A stretch of 28,553 nucleotides of DNA from an uncultured Eggerthella sp. (GTDB lineage Bacteria > Actinomycetota > Coriobacteriia > Coriobacteriales > Eggerthellaceae), in the NCBI GenBank assembly GCA_900542265.1, contig UQML01000022.1:1-28553 (forward strand). The letters run 5' to 3'. A program made the translations under genes and the position numbers. A model generated the notes under the pieces. The model made no database searches, was not told the origin of the DNA, and was given only the letters and a program-made list of their open reading frames with translations. Numbering within the stretch: the first letter of the stretch is position 1; the number at the start of each line of letters is the position of its first letter. This document shows, piece after piece, positions 1 to 8,445 of the stretch.

Positions 1-31
1 TCGTGGGCTCGGAGATGTGTATAAGAGACAG
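1..31 (+). other. Nextera/Tn5 sequencing adapter left on contig end
   Basis: These bases match the Illumina Nextera read-2 transposase adapter. Positions 13-31 are the 19-bp Tn5 mosaic end (AGATGTGTATAAGAGACAG), preceded by the adapter stem TCGTGGGCTCGG. It is synthetic sequence at an assembly end, not part of the genome. Real sequence begins at about base 32, so the gene at 32-428 is cut by the contig end and not by a biological event. Confidence 0.97.
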
Positions 32-428
32 GTACATCATTCAAATAGACGCTTTCCCCATCCGAGGGTGCCACTGAAAATCCCTCGCCTTCGTCAGAAA
101 GTGCGTTTTTGATTTCCTTAAATTCAAACAGACGCATGTTTGGATAGGTAAAGTCCTTACACGCACACACAATCTTTCCTTCACGATAACCCAATTCAGT
201 TACTTGTGCAGGAATACCCAATGAAGCATAGACATGTGAGCCAATGTATTCAGATACCGGGCTGGAAGTATACGACGGAAGGTGTTTTCCTTTTAAATCT
301 CTTGTCGTTCGTGGGTATTTTGCAATCCAAGGTTCCCCATCAATGAGAATACCTTCTTTTTGTCCAGCGCGACCGCCGTAGAATAAACCGCTTTTAGGAC
401 ATTCTCGTAAATCTAAAATAGCAGCCAT
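32..428 (-). CDS. HipA/CtkA-like protein kinase, N-terminal 132 residues (partial)
   Basis: The frame opens with ATG at 428 after an AGGCAGGG ribosome binding site and stays open for 132 codons until it meets the adapter. The protein begins MAAILDLRECPKSGLFYGG. It has a glycine-rich stretch (residues 17-26, YGGRAGQKEG) and an invariant-looking lysine at 37 (WIAKYP), followed by HLPSYTSSPVSEYIGSHVYASLG (about 49-70). From recall this matches the start of the CtkA/HipA-like family, kinases related to the HipA toxin kinase. Family members are usually about 300 residues, so over half is missing. No HipB-like antitoxin gene is visible on the 5' side: the next gene upstream is tRNA-Asp. Family call is fairly safe; substrate and any toxin role are unknown. 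Confidence 0.72.
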
Positions 429-535
429 AAGAACCCTGCCTCATTGCAACCCATCGGCGCGCCATACACCTACCCACTGTTAAAACGAAAACAGATAGCC
501 TGAATAGATCATGATCAAGCATACGTCTTGCTACT

Positions 536-570
536 AAAAGCAAAAAGGTCAGGGATAAAACCCTGACCTT
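536..570 (-). terminator. Rho-independent terminator after tRNA-Asp
   Basis: On the minus strand a perfect 10-bp stem (AAGGTCAGGG / CCCTGACCTT) with a 6-nt loop is followed by TTTGCTTTT. It lies 13 nt beyond the tRNA CCA end, so it ends the tRNA-Asp transcript and insulates the kinase gene downstream. Confidence 0.88.
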
Positions 571-582
571 GTAAATGCAAAC

Positions 583-659
<77 letters not shown>

Positions 660-681
660 GTGCTTTTCAGCAGCGAAGATA

Positions 682-709
682 ATTATACGGAAGAATCCCT
701 TTATGACAA
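682..709 (-). promoter_or_regulatory. Sigma-70-type promoter of tRNA-Asp
   Basis: Minus strand: TTGTCA (704-709), 16-nt spacer, perfect TATAAT (682-687). The expected start is about 675, roughly 16 nt before the mature tRNA 5' end. A small CCCTT/AAGGG hairpin (697-712) overlaps the -35 and might also weakly terminate the upstream operon. Confidence 0.75.
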
Positions 710-726
710 GGGGTAATTTTAATTAT

Positions 727-1806
727 TTATTTTTTTCTCCCTAAACGGCTTGAAACGACACTTCCGGCGTTAGCAACGGTCTGTTTTGCCGCACTCTGAA
801 CCACCGGAGCAACCTTATCAAGAGCCTTTAGGGCAAACTTGCGTGCAGTAGGTCCTGCCTCTGCAAGAGCAGCTTCAGCGGTTGGATGCGAGCGAATAAC
901 ACCAACAACCTTCATTAGCCCATCGCGTGCATCTCCCACAATAGCAGCAACACCTGCAGCATTACCTCCATTCTGGAAGTACTCAAGTGCCGCATGGCCT
1001 ATCGCCTGCGTGCCCAAGTAACCCATACCACCTTTGATAGCCCAGCCAAGTGCAGGAACAAGACCTACTAAGGAACGAGAAATACCGCGGAAGAAGAAAG
1101 CACCAGCAAGCATAGCAGCAAGTTCTTTAATGCGATCAGCATCCAAAGGCTCACCATAAGCTGCCGCAATCTGTAAGACCATCTTTGCCTGATTGATAGT
1201 CATCACCGGCATATCAGCGCCAGGAATAAAAATCAAAACACCAAAACCGGCATTTTGAATAGAAGTCTTATTGATAGCATCATAAGCAAGCGGACGACGC
1301 ACAAACGGATATGCAATGGAGAAAGCGAGTTTCTTTTCTTCAGGCGTGTTATCTACAATCCAGGTGCCAATCAGATCTGAAAGCTTATCGTGGGCTGTCT
1401 CAGAGCGGTCAGGATCAGCAAAAGAAACCAGTGCGGAGTCAGGGATAGGTGTGTTTTGTTCGTTTGCAAGCGCAACTACCGCTTGCGCATCCTCACATAC
1501 CACCATGCAAGGAACATCGTGTTCAGTAAAGCCTGCAACAAGAGCACCTACCTCAGGATTAGTTCCTGCAACGATAACGGCGACATCAGTCTCAACTGAG
1601 GTATCAGGAGTTTGGGTAGGGAAATAACTCACCAATACCCGTGAATTTGCGGAGGTGGAATTAAAACCAGAGCGCACAAAAACCTGGAACTCAGGATCTA
1701 CACTCTCATCGATCAAAATATTGACAGATACTACCGTCTCTCGGGCATGCTCAATATCAAGCGCAGCCGTTAAGAGCTCCTTAATGTTTTCTACGGGTAT
1801 ATTCAT
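727..1806 (-). CDS. DUF697 family protein with degenerate GTPase-like N-terminal domain
   Basis: The start is ATG at 1806, because AAAGGAGAG sits 5 nt upstream; an in-frame ATG at 1833 overlaps the end of rodA and has no better site. The protein has 359 residues. The C-terminal half (from about 187) carries the DUF697 signature GFGVLIFIPGAD, then AKMVLQIAAAYGEP and several hydrophobic, glycine-rich helices (about 230-290) that may insert in or lie on the membrane. DUF697 proteins usually follow an Era-like GTPase domain. Here residues 25-135 keep a Rossmann-like pattern (TDVAVIVAG, PCMVVCED) but no P-loop GxxxxGKS/T is visible, so GTP binding looks lost. It lies 16 nt after rodA as the last gene of the mreBCD-mrdA-rodA run, which suggests an envelope-related role. 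Function unknown. Confidence 0.75.
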   Translation of the reverse strand: MNIPVENIKELLTAALDIEHARETVVSVNILIDESVDPEFQVFVRSGFNSTSANSRVLVSYFPTQTPDTSVETDVAVIVAGTNPEVGALVAGFTEHDVPCMVVCEDAQAVVALANEQNTPIPDSALVSFADPDRSETAHDKLSDLIGTWIVDNTPEEKKLAFSIAYPFVRRPLAYDAINKTSIQNAGFGVLIFIPGADMPVMTINQAKMVLQIAAAYGEPLDADRIKELAAMLAGAFFFRGISRSLVGLVPALGWAIKGGMGYLGTQAIGHAALEYFQNGGNAAGVAAIVGDARDGLMKVVGVIRSHPTAEAALAEAGPTARKFALKALDKVAPVVQSAAKQTVANAGSVVSSRLGRKK

Positions 1807-1822
1807 GCTCTCTCCTTTCAGC

Positions 1823-3010
1823 TCACCGTCCATTATGAACCCAAACTGAATTAATTAAGCCAAGCATTACGAAATTGACAACCATAAATGATGATCCGTA
1901 ACTCATAAACGGAAGTGGAATACCCGTAATGGGCATCAATCCAATATCCATGCCAATATTTTCTAGGATCTGAAATATCCACATACCGGCAATGCAGCAG
2001 ACAATCAGCGTGCCAAAGAGATCTGAGGCGTTACGCGCAATATTAAATACCAATGCGAGTAAGACAATATAGAGAGCAAGCAAAATAAGCGCACCAAAGA
2101 ATCCAAATTCCTCTGCATACACACAGAACACAAAATCAGTGGGCGCTTCAGGCAAAAAGCCTAAAGACGATTGGGTTGCCTGCATGAAACCTTTGCCAAA
2201 GAAGCCACCTGAACCAATTGCAATCATGGCTTGACGCAAGTTATACCCATCGCCTGACACATCATACGTGGAATCCATAAAAACCAACAAGCGAGACCGC
2301 TGATAGTCTTTTAGCAAAACATCGTGTCCGGCAATTGAATCAAAAATAGGATCAAGCAAAAATATGGCCACCACAAGCCCTGCAATCACCGCTATAGTTC
2401 CAACCAGGAAGCGCCAGTTAGCACCACCGGCAATAAGAGCAAACGCAGCAATGGAAAGATACACCATACCGGTACCCATATCGGGCTGCGTCATAATACA
2501 GATAAAGGGAATTGCCAAAATACCTAAGACTTTAAGATACTCGCGCAGATCATCCAAACGCCCTCCATAGCGTGCCATAACAGAAGCTGCCAAAAGCACC
2601 ACTGTAATTTTGGCAAACTCTCCCGGCTGAAAGCGAATAGGACCTAATGCTACCCACGAGGTTGCGCCTTTTGCCTCAACACCAATAACCGGCAAGTGAG
2701 GCGCTAGCAACAACACCACATTAATGATCAAAAAAGCAAGCGTGAAGCCAGAAAGCGCATGATAGTCAAAGCGCGAGATCACAATCATAAGGATAACGCC
2801 CACCACAACGCCAGAAAGCTGACGAGTAAAAGAATAATCCGCATCAAAATACGTAGCTGAATACTGTACCACTAGACCCAAGATCACCAATGCTGCCGCC
2901 GACAACAAAAACGGAACATTGAAATACTTGAACCGTTTAGGTTTTACCGCATCGACAACATCAGGGTCACGCGGCTGTACCGATGATATTTCATGCATTA
3001 CCTGTGCCAA
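1823..3010 (-). CDS. rodA: RodA, SEDS-family peptidoglycan glycosyltransferase
   Basis: This polytopic membrane protein of about 395 residues belongs to the SEDS (RodA/FtsW/SpoVE) family, which polymerises lipid II into glycan strands during side-wall growth, paired with a class B PBP. About ten hydrophobic segments are visible. Family landmarks include GATSWVALGPIRFQPGEFAK, DMGTGMVYL, LLKDYQRSRLLVF, the extracytoplasmic YNLRQAMIAIGSGGFFGKG, and the C-terminal MPITGIPLPFMSYGSS. The reading frame can start at TTG 3010, with AAGGG about 10 nt upstream, or at ATG 2998, where the only purine run is too close. I prefer TTG, but the choice is open. It follows mrdA by 24 nt, matching the functional RodA-PBP2 pair. 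Confidence 0.95.
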   Translation of the reverse strand: MAQVMHEISSVQPRDPDVVDAVKPKRFKYFNVPFLLSAAALVILGLVVQYSATYFDADYSFTRQLSGVVVGVILMIVISRFDYHALSGFTLAFLIINVVLLLAPHLPVIGVEAKGATSWVALGPIRFQPGEFAKITVVLLAASVMARYGGRLDDLREYLKVLGILAIPFICIMTQPDMGTGMVYLSIAAFALIAGGANWRFLVGTIAVIAGLVVAIFLLDPIFDSIAGHDVLLKDYQRSRLLVFMDSTYDVSGDGYNLRQAMIAIGSGGFFGKGFMQATQSSLGFLPEAPTDFVFCVYAEEFGFFGALILLALYIVLLALVFNIARNASDLFGTLIVCCIAGMWIFQILENIGMDIGLMPITGIPLPFMSYGSSFMVVNFVMLGLINSVWVHNGR

Positions 3011-3034
3011 AACGCCAACACCCTTACGCTCTTG

Positions 3035-5095
3035 CTATGCGGTGATCTTTTCTGCGGGAGCATCAAGAGTCCCATCGCCATACTTTAGTGCCACATCCAT
3101 GATCTTTGCAGCAATAGGAGATGCAACCGAACCGCCAGATCCACCTTCTTCAATAATTAACGCCAGTGAATACTTAGGGTCTTCAAACGGAGCATAGCAA
3201 GCAAACCAAGCAAAGTCCTTTTTGCCTGCAACCTCAGCAGTACCCGTCTTAGCAGCTGCAGACCAGGTATATTGACCAAAATCCTGCGAAACGCTTGAGT
3301 TTTCAAGCGCAACACCTCGCAGCGCATTGCGCATAATTTCAAAGTTGGTATCGGTTACATCAGGTGCAGCATCTTCTTGTGTCTCTGCACTCACCACTGT
3401 CTCTCCTAATGAATTTTTGACCTCTTTAAGGAGATGAGGCTTTAAAAGTTTGCCTGTTGCCACGGCCGCATAAGCACGAGCCACTTGAATAGGTGTGACC
3501 AATACATAACCCTGACCAATAACCATATTCGAAATATCACCCGGCAACCATTGTGCCTCTTGAGGAACGTCGCGAAAATACTCAGATTTCCATTCAGGAG
3601 TAGGAATACGACCACGTGCCTCACCTGATAAATCAATGCCCGTGTAGTTGTCGTAGCCAAACTCTTTAACAAAGTCTTGCATGGCATCGTTGCCAATAGA
3701 GTTGCGAGCGTTATAAAAATCTTTTGCTATCTCGTAAAAAACAACGTCGCACGACTCTACAACACCTTCACGCAAATCAAGGGTGCCATGGCCTGAATGC
3801 TGCCAACATTTTTGGGGGAACTGTTCACCAAAGCCAGTCCAGGTACCCGAGCACACCCACGTCTTTCCCGCATCAGCAAAGCCATACGTAAGTCCTGCAA
3901 GACCAGTAAATGCTTTAAAACAAGAGGCCGCTGGATAGGTACCTGCGATCGCGCGATTCATGAGTGGATAGTGACTTTCTTCCGTTTGGTAAGCATCCCA
4001 TACTTCTTGCGAAATGCCTCCAATAAAAGTCTCAGGCTCGTAGGTCGGATAGTTACCTAGGGCAATAATGCCACCTGTTTTTACATCCATAACCACACAC
4101 GATGCCGCCGTACCAACATGATTGGTCACGAGCTCTTTAAGCGCACTATCAACCGCAAATTGCACCGGAGCAGAAATAGTAAGGTAGACATCAGACCCTT
4201 TAGTTGGATCGACCTCAGATACTACCTGCTGAATATCCCCCGAAGCGTCAGTTACTAACGTACGCTGGCCATGATCACCGGCAAGCACTGCATCGTAGGT
4301 TTGCTCAATTCCTGACTTGCCTACCGCATCACCCATTTCAATGCTGCGCCCTTGCTGGACTTGCTCTAAATCCTCTGAAGACGCTGTTCCGGTATACCCC
4401 AATACGTGTGCACCCAACGCGCCATACGGATATTGACGCGTTGAACGAATCTGGGTAGTAACGCCGGGGAGCGCATCAGCGTGCTCAGCAATAAACGCCA
4501 CTGTCCGCAACGAAACATCCGATGCTACCACACGTTGTGATTGCGCACCTGAAGAGGAATCAAGAATGCGCGCTTTAACAACTTCATAGGGAATGCCGCA
4601 AATAACTGACAGACGCAAAATAACATCAGGGCGATGGGCTACATCGGCATCAGCAAGCACCGTTTGCACTTGACGATTAGATACCAACGCATTGCCGTCT
4701 GCATCATAAATAATGCCGCGCGGTGCTGGCGTTGAAACGGTCGTATAGAGATTTTGCTCCGCCTCTTTACGATAGTTTGCGTTATCTAAGATCTGCAAGC
4801 CAAAGAGTTTAGTAGCAAGTGCGCCAAACACGACAGCGACAATTGCCCCCATCGCTATAAATCTATTGCGCAAGCCCTCTTTGGGCATGGTTGCACTTGA
4901 GATGGTAGGACCAGACGTACTACTCATGGTAGTTTTAGGAGCATGCGCAGCTACGCCCACACTTGAAATGGCATTAACGCGCATTTTCTTAGGCGTTTTA
5001 TCACCCGAGCGATTTTGGCGGATACGGAAAGCAAGTATCGCCACAACCACCAATACGATGAGCGCTATAAGGGTAACCACAATAGCGGTAAGCAT
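3035..5095 (-). CDS. mrdA: Penicillin-binding protein 2, class B elongation transpeptidase
   Basis: This 686-residue class B PBP crosslinks peptidoglycan for the elongasome as partner of RodA. It has an N-terminal membrane anchor (residues 3-23), a second hydrophobic stretch at about 80-100, a PBP dimer/pedestal domain (about 115-320) and the transpeptidase domain. The catalytic motifs are all present: SCFK with nucleophile Ser391 and Lys394, SCD at 448-450, and KTG at 616-618. The extra N-terminal hydrophobic segment plus basic linker makes it somewhat longer than a typical PBP2. ATG 5095 has AGGA 8-9 nt upstream and lies 10 nt after the mreD stop. The product should face the outside of the cytoplasmic membrane. 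Confidence 0.95.
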   Translation of the reverse strand: MLTAIVVTLIALIVLVVVAILAFRIRQNRSGDKTPKKMRVNAISSVGVAAHAPKTTMSSTSGPTISSATMPKEGLRNRFIAMGAIVAVVFGALATKLFGLQILDNANYRKEAEQNLYTTVSTPAPRGIIYDADGNALVSNRQVQTVLADADVAHRPDVILRLSVICGIPYEVVKARILDSSSGAQSQRVVASDVSLRTVAFIAEHADALPGVTTQIRSTRQYPYGALGAHVLGYTGTASSEDLEQVQQGRSIEMGDAVGKSGIEQTYDAVLAGDHGQRTLVTDASGDIQQVVSEVDPTKGSDVYLTISAPVQFAVDSALKELVTNHVGTAASCVVMDVKTGGIIALGNYPTYEPETFIGGISQEVWDAYQTEESHYPLMNRAIAGTYPAASCFKAFTGLAGLTYGFADAGKTWVCSGTWTGFGEQFPQKCWQHSGHGTLDLREGVVESCDVVFYEIAKDFYNARNSIGNDAMQDFVKEFGYDNYTGIDLSGEARGRIPTPEWKSEYFRDVPQEAQWLPGDISNMVIGQGYVLVTPIQVARAYAAVATGKLLKPHLLKEVKNSLGETVVSAETQEDAAPDVTDTNFEIMRNALRGVALENSSVSQDFGQYTWSAAAKTGTAEVAGKKDFAWFACYAPFEDPKYSLALIIEEGGSGGSVASPIAAKIMDVALKYGDGTLDAPAEKITA

Positions 5096-5105
5096 GGCTC
5101 AAATC

Positions 5106-5630
5106 CTAGCGATATCTCTGAGTGCCTGACACCGTCCATGCATCATGCGATGCCTGCTGCAAAGACAGCTTGTCAGTTATCAAACAGTAGAGAGCACCAA
5201 TAACAGCACCATAGACAGTAGCAGGTAATGCGCGCTGTACGAAAAGATCCATAAAGGGTCCAGAACCGAGAACAGCAAGCACAATAGCAAGCACAACCTG
5301 ATACACAAGCATACTTGCCAAAACAGCAAGCAAAGGCATAGCAAGTGTTGTTTTATCAAGCACCTCAAAAGCACGCGAGAGCGCAAATGAAATACCCAAC
5401 AGAAGTACTGCCGTTAGCCCAAGAGGAGTATTAGTAAGAAGGTCTGAAATCAGTCCTAAAACAAATGCATACCAATAGGTTGTATCAGGATTTCTCACAA
5501 TAGAGAGCACAATCACAAGCGGAACAAGAAAATTTGGATATACCGACATAATGGGCATAATGGGTGCAACAACAACTTGCAAAAGGATTGCAATAGCTGA
5601 CGCGATCAAAGGAATAATTTGTGTACGCAT
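5106..5630 (-). CDS. mreD: Rod shape-determining protein MreD
   Basis: A 174-residue, strongly hydrophobic protein with about five membrane segments. It begins MRTQIIPLIASAIAILLQVVV and contains the region YPNFLVPLVIVLSIVRNPDTTYWYAFVLGLISDLLTNTPLGL, typical of MreD. MreD is part of the MreBCD-RodA-PBP2 complex. The start at 5630 is backed by AAAGGGGAG. The position between mreC and mrdA is the standard one. MreD is poorly conserved in sequence, so the call leans partly on context. Confidence 0.92.
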   Translation of the reverse strand: MRTQIIPLIASAIAILLQVVVAPIMPIMSVYPNFLVPLVIVLSIVRNPDTTYWYAFVLGLISDLLTNTPLGLTAVLLLGISFALSRAFEVLDKTTLAMPLLAVLASMLVYQVVLAIVLAVLGSGPFMDLFVQRALPATVYGAVIGALYCLITDKLSLQQASHDAWTVSGTQRYR

Positions 5631-5648
5631 AGACGTTGCTCCCCTTTC

Positions 5649-6701
5649 TTACTCGTTGTCTCCACTCGATGATCCACCTGAATCACCTGACTGACCCGAT
5701 CCATCACTTGTTTGTCCATCCCCTGACTGACCAGCAGTCTGGTCTCCTTGTTGCTGGCCTTGATTGTCTTGCTGTCCTTGCGCAAGCCTATCAGGATTCA
5801 CCTTGTCGATGAGCGCTGCCGCACTCGCACCATCCGTACTTGCAGCACCCTCATTACTCATTCCAACTACCACAAGCGCTTCGGCAATATTAGTAAACGA
5901 CGCATTTGGCTTTACTACAATCGTACGGGTTGCTGCACCTTGGTGTTGCTCAATCTTTGAGACCACACCAATAACCAGACCGCGGAAATATCCTCCTCCT
6001 AAGCCTGAGGTGATAACAGCCTCTCCTTCTTTAATTTCAACGTTATCAGGAACGCCTTCAAGATAAAGCGATCCGTCAACTGATCCTTGTAGGATACCCT
6101 CTGCTCGTGAAGATTGAATGAGGACCGAAATACCCGACTGAGCATCAGTTAAAAGACGCACTTCTGCAGTAACAGGAGTCACCGAAATAACTTGACCTAT
6201 TACACCAGTCGATCCCATAACAGGAAGTCCAACTTTAACACCAGCATTAGAACCGGCATCAAGTGTAATAATGCGATTATATGAATCAGCCGAATACCCC
6301 ACTACACGAGCTGCAATGGATTCAAAGCCATAGGCATCAGCAAGCCCAATCATGGATTCCAGTCTCATGGCTTCTTGACGATACTCTTCAAGCTCAACAA
6401 CCATCTGAGTGAGCTTGGCATTATTCTCACGCAACTGAGACATACTTTGATCTGATGCGGTGAGATCCTCTACTGTTGTAGACGCAGATATAGCAAGGCT
6501 TCCCACGGTAGAGCCTACCGCAGCAAAGGGCGATGTGATGGCCGATGTTGTATCTTGGATACTATGCAGAGGCCCGCTAGAACCTTCACGCACATAAACA
6601 CCAAACAACACCAGTGAGATTACAAGCAAAATAACGCAGAGTAATTTACCACTCAAAAGCCCCCCGAAGTTAATCTGTTTTTGGTTCATTTTCAGGGCCA
6701 T
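5649..6701 (-). CDS. mreC: Rod shape-determining protein MreC with Gln/Gly/Ser-rich tail
   Basis: This 350-residue elongasome scaffold has a short cytoplasmic N-terminus, one membrane span (about 19-37), a coiled coil (about 85-115, QLRENNAKLTQMVVELEEYRQEAMRLESM) and the two beta domains (RVVGYSADSYNRIITLDAGSNAGVKVGLPVM, and AEVRLLTDAQSGISVLIQ). From about residue 290 to the end the chain becomes low complexity, rich in Gln, Gly, Ser and Asp. This tail is extra relative to usual MreC and lies outside the membrane. The start at 6701 lies 17 nt after mreB. Its AGGAG is unusually far (about 14 nt), but no other in-frame start exists nearby, so translation may be coupled to mreB. Confidence 0.94.
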   Translation of the reverse strand: MALKMNQKQINFGGLLSGKLLCVILLVISLVLFGVYVREGSSGPLHSIQDTTSAITSPFAAVGSTVGSLAISASTTVEDLTASDQSMSQLRENNAKLTQMVVELEEYRQEAMRLESMIGLADAYGFESIAARVVGYSADSYNRIITLDAGSNAGVKVGLPVMGSTGVIGQVISVTPVTAEVRLLTDAQSGISVLIQSSRAEGILQGSVDGSLYLEGVPDNVEIKEGEAVITSGLGGGYFRGLVIGVVSKIEQHQGAATRTIVVKPNASFTNIAEALVVVGMSNEGAASTDGASAAALIDKVNPDRLAQGQQDNQGQQQGDQTAGQSGDGQTSDGSGQSGDSGGSSSGDNE

Positions 6702-6718
6702 GGTGTGTAGCGTAACTC

Positions 6719-7774
6719 CTATTTAGAACGCATCAATATTTGTTTTAATGCCGTTGGGGTTTCAAGTACTTTTAAGCAACCCGTAACTACATTGGTAAGC
6801 GCTGTTTCACTTGTCCAAACAGGAATCTCTAGCTGTTGAGTGAGATACCTATCAAGACCCGATAACAATCCGCCACCACCGGTTAGCAAAATGCCATTGG
6901 AAATAATGTCAGATGCCAAGTCAGGATTAGTCTTTTTGAATGTTTCTTTGATGTGAACAACCATTTCATCAATGGGCGCCTGCAATGCATCACGGACATC
7001 TTCAGACTGGATAGTGACCTCTTTAGGTTGCTCAGTCAAGACATCTTGACCAGAGATAATCATGTCACGCTCGCGTCCATCTTCAAAAGGCAAGATTGAG
7101 CCAATCTTGATTTTAATAACCTCAGCAGTACGCTCACCAATCTTGATGCCCAGTAAATCACGCAGATGAACTGCAATTGCCTCATCCATTCGATTACCGG
7201 CAAGACGCAATGACGAAGAAGTTACAATACCGCCCAACGAAATGACCGCGACCTCGGTGGTACCACCGCCAATATCAACAACCATAGAACCAGTAGGCTC
7301 AGTTACAGGCAAATCAGCACCCATAGCAGCAGCCATAGGCTCTTCAATCAAATAAGCCTGGCGAGCACCTGCTTGAATAGTAGCTTCAAAAACCGCGCGC
7401 TTCTCTACTGATGTTGCACCACAAGGAATACAAACAACAATGCGCGGTTTGGGCTGCCAGGGATAACGGCGGGGAGCCGCTTTGTTGATAAAGGCAGAAA
7501 GCATTGCTTCAGTAATATCATAGTCAGCAATCACACCATCATGAAGCGGATGTTCAGCTGAAAAAGTATCAGGGGTATGGTTGATCATATTTTTAGCTTC
7601 ATGACCAACAGCAAGTACGCGATGAGTATTACGCTCAATAGCAACAACGGAAGGCTCATTAATAACAATGCCCTGACCGGTGATACCTACTAAGGTATTT
7701 GCGGTACCTAAGTCAATCGCCATGTCATACGAAGCTGATGACGAGGCATTTTGTAGTAAGTCCATAAAAGACAT
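6719..7774 (-). CDS. mreB: Rod shape-determining protein MreB, bacterial actin homologue
   Basis: This 351-residue actin-like ATPase polymerises under the membrane and guides cell-wall synthesis. Phosphate-1 loop MAIDLGTANTLV (about residues 18-29), phosphate-2 loop MVVDIGGGTTEVAVIS, and the adenosine motif ILLTGGGGLLSGLDRYL are all clear, with EEPMAAAMGADLPVTEPTGS between. The N-terminus MSFMDLLQ is hydrophobic, fitting membrane binding. The start at 7774 has AAGGA about 10 nt upstream. It is the first gene of a six-gene minus-strand run with gaps of 10-24 nt. A terminator behind ndk separates it from the upstream unit, so its promoter should be within 7775-7912. Confidence 0.97.
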   Translation of the reverse strand: MSFMDLLQNASSSASYDMAIDLGTANTLVGITGQGIVINEPSVVAIERNTHRVLAVGHEAKNMINHTPDTFSAEHPLHDGVIADYDITEAMLSAFINKAAPRRYPWQPKPRIVVCIPCGATSVEKRAVFEATIQAGARQAYLIEEPMAAAMGADLPVTEPTGSMVVDIGGGTTEVAVISLGGIVTSSSLRLAGNRMDEAIAVHLRDLLGIKIGERTAEVIKIKIGSILPFEDGRERDMIISGQDVLTEQPKEVTIQSEDVRDALQAPIDEMVVHIKETFKKTNPDLASDIISNGILLTGGGGLLSGLDRYLTQQLEIPVWTSETALTNVVTGCLKVLETPTALKQILMRSK

Positions 7775-7808
7775 AGGTATGAATCCTTACGGTCTCTATA
7801 AAATTAGC

Positions 7809-7827
7809 AATAACTACGAATAACTAC
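7809..7827. repeat. Short direct repeat in mreB leader
   Basis: AATAACTAC occurs at 7809-7817 and again at 7819-7827, a period of 10 bp, in the gap between ndk and mreB. Spacing near one helical turn could suit a regulator, but two copies alone are weak evidence. No convincing sigma-70 promoter was found in this gap. Confidence 0.5.
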
Positions 7828-7912
7828 TCGTTTGTAGCATTTGATTTTAACAGGTTATGCCCTTAGTTCTGTTGGCATACGCTCTTTATGGTAGCAAAAC
7901 TTTTTGGGAGGA

Positions 7913-7951
7913 AAAGAAAAAGCAGTCTGGATAATCCAAAACTGCTTTTTC
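7913..7951 (-). terminator. Rho-independent terminator after ndk
   Basis: On the minus strand GAAAAAGCAGT pairs with ACTGCTTTTTC around a 14-nt loop, which itself holds GGAT/ATCC, and the T-rich CTTTTTCTTTT follows. It lies about 25 nt after the ndk stop. The A-run on the other side means it could also work in the opposite direction. Confidence 0.88.
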
Positions 7952-7976
7952 TTCATATTTTTGTAAGTACTAAAGC

Positions 7977-8381
7977 TTAGCCAAAGAAGATGCCAATCTC
8001 GCGCTCTGCAGAAGCAACAGAATCACTGCCATGAATGACATTTTCATCCATGATAAGACCAAAGTCACCACGAATAGTGCCTGGAGCAGCCTCAGCTGGA
8101 TTGGTTGCACCCATAAGTGAACGGCATTTTGCAACAGCACCCTCACCAGAGACAACCATCTTAACAACAGGACCAGAGGTAATGTATGCAATCAAGCCGT
8201 CATAGAAAGGCTTGCCCTCATGCTCAGCGTAGTTTGCAGCTGCCTGCTCAGCGGTAACCATACCCATCTCCATACGCTCAATGGTAAGGCCAGCGCGCTC
8301 AAAACGATTAACGATCTCACCAATATGACCGTTGCGAACACCGTCAGGTTTGATCATTGAATAAGTCTTTTCGATTGCCAT
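7977..8381 (-). CDS. ndk: Nucleoside diphosphate kinase
   Basis: This 134-residue cytoplasmic enzyme transfers the gamma phosphate of ATP to nucleoside diphosphates through a phospho-histidine. It opens with EKTYSMIKPDGVRNG (Lys binds nucleotide), and the active-site His117 lies in NVIHGSDS. The family pattern RGDFG, here TIRGDFGL, is also present. Length is usual for a bacterial Ndk. The start at 8381 has AAGGAAAGGAA about 7 nt upstream. Its 64-nt leader contains a run of 7-bp tandem repeats (8421-8441). A strong terminator follows. Confidence 0.97.
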   Translation of the reverse strand: MAIEKTYSMIKPDGVRNGHIGEIVNRFERAGLTIERMEMGMVTAEQAAANYAEHEGKPFYDGLIAYITSGPVVKMVVSGEGAVAKCRSLMGATNPAEAAPGTIRGDFGLIMDENVIHGSDSVASAEREIGIFFG

Positions 8382-8420
8382 GTATAATTCCTTTCCTTTA
8401 CGACAAGGCTTACTTACTTA

Positions 8421-8441
8421 TTGACTATTGACTATTGACTA
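8421..8441. repeat. Tandem heptamer TTGACTA x3 before ndk
   Basis: TTGACTA is repeated perfectly three times (8421-8427, 8428-8434, 8435-8441), followed by a decayed copy TTGCTTA (8442-8448) that runs into the stop codon of the upstream gene. TTAC/TTAC/TTA lies just before (8411-8420). The short unit suggests replication slippage; copy number may vary between strains and change the spacing ahead of ndk. Confidence 0.85.
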
Positions 8442-8445
8442 TTGC

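Noticed and set aside
13..31. Tn5 mosaic end as a sign of a natural transposon
   Set aside because: It is joined to the synthetic Nextera adapter stem and sits exactly at the contig end.
507..516. Palindrome GATCATGATC upstream of the kinase gene
   Set aside because: Short palindrome with no second copy and no clear promoter context; not called as an operator.
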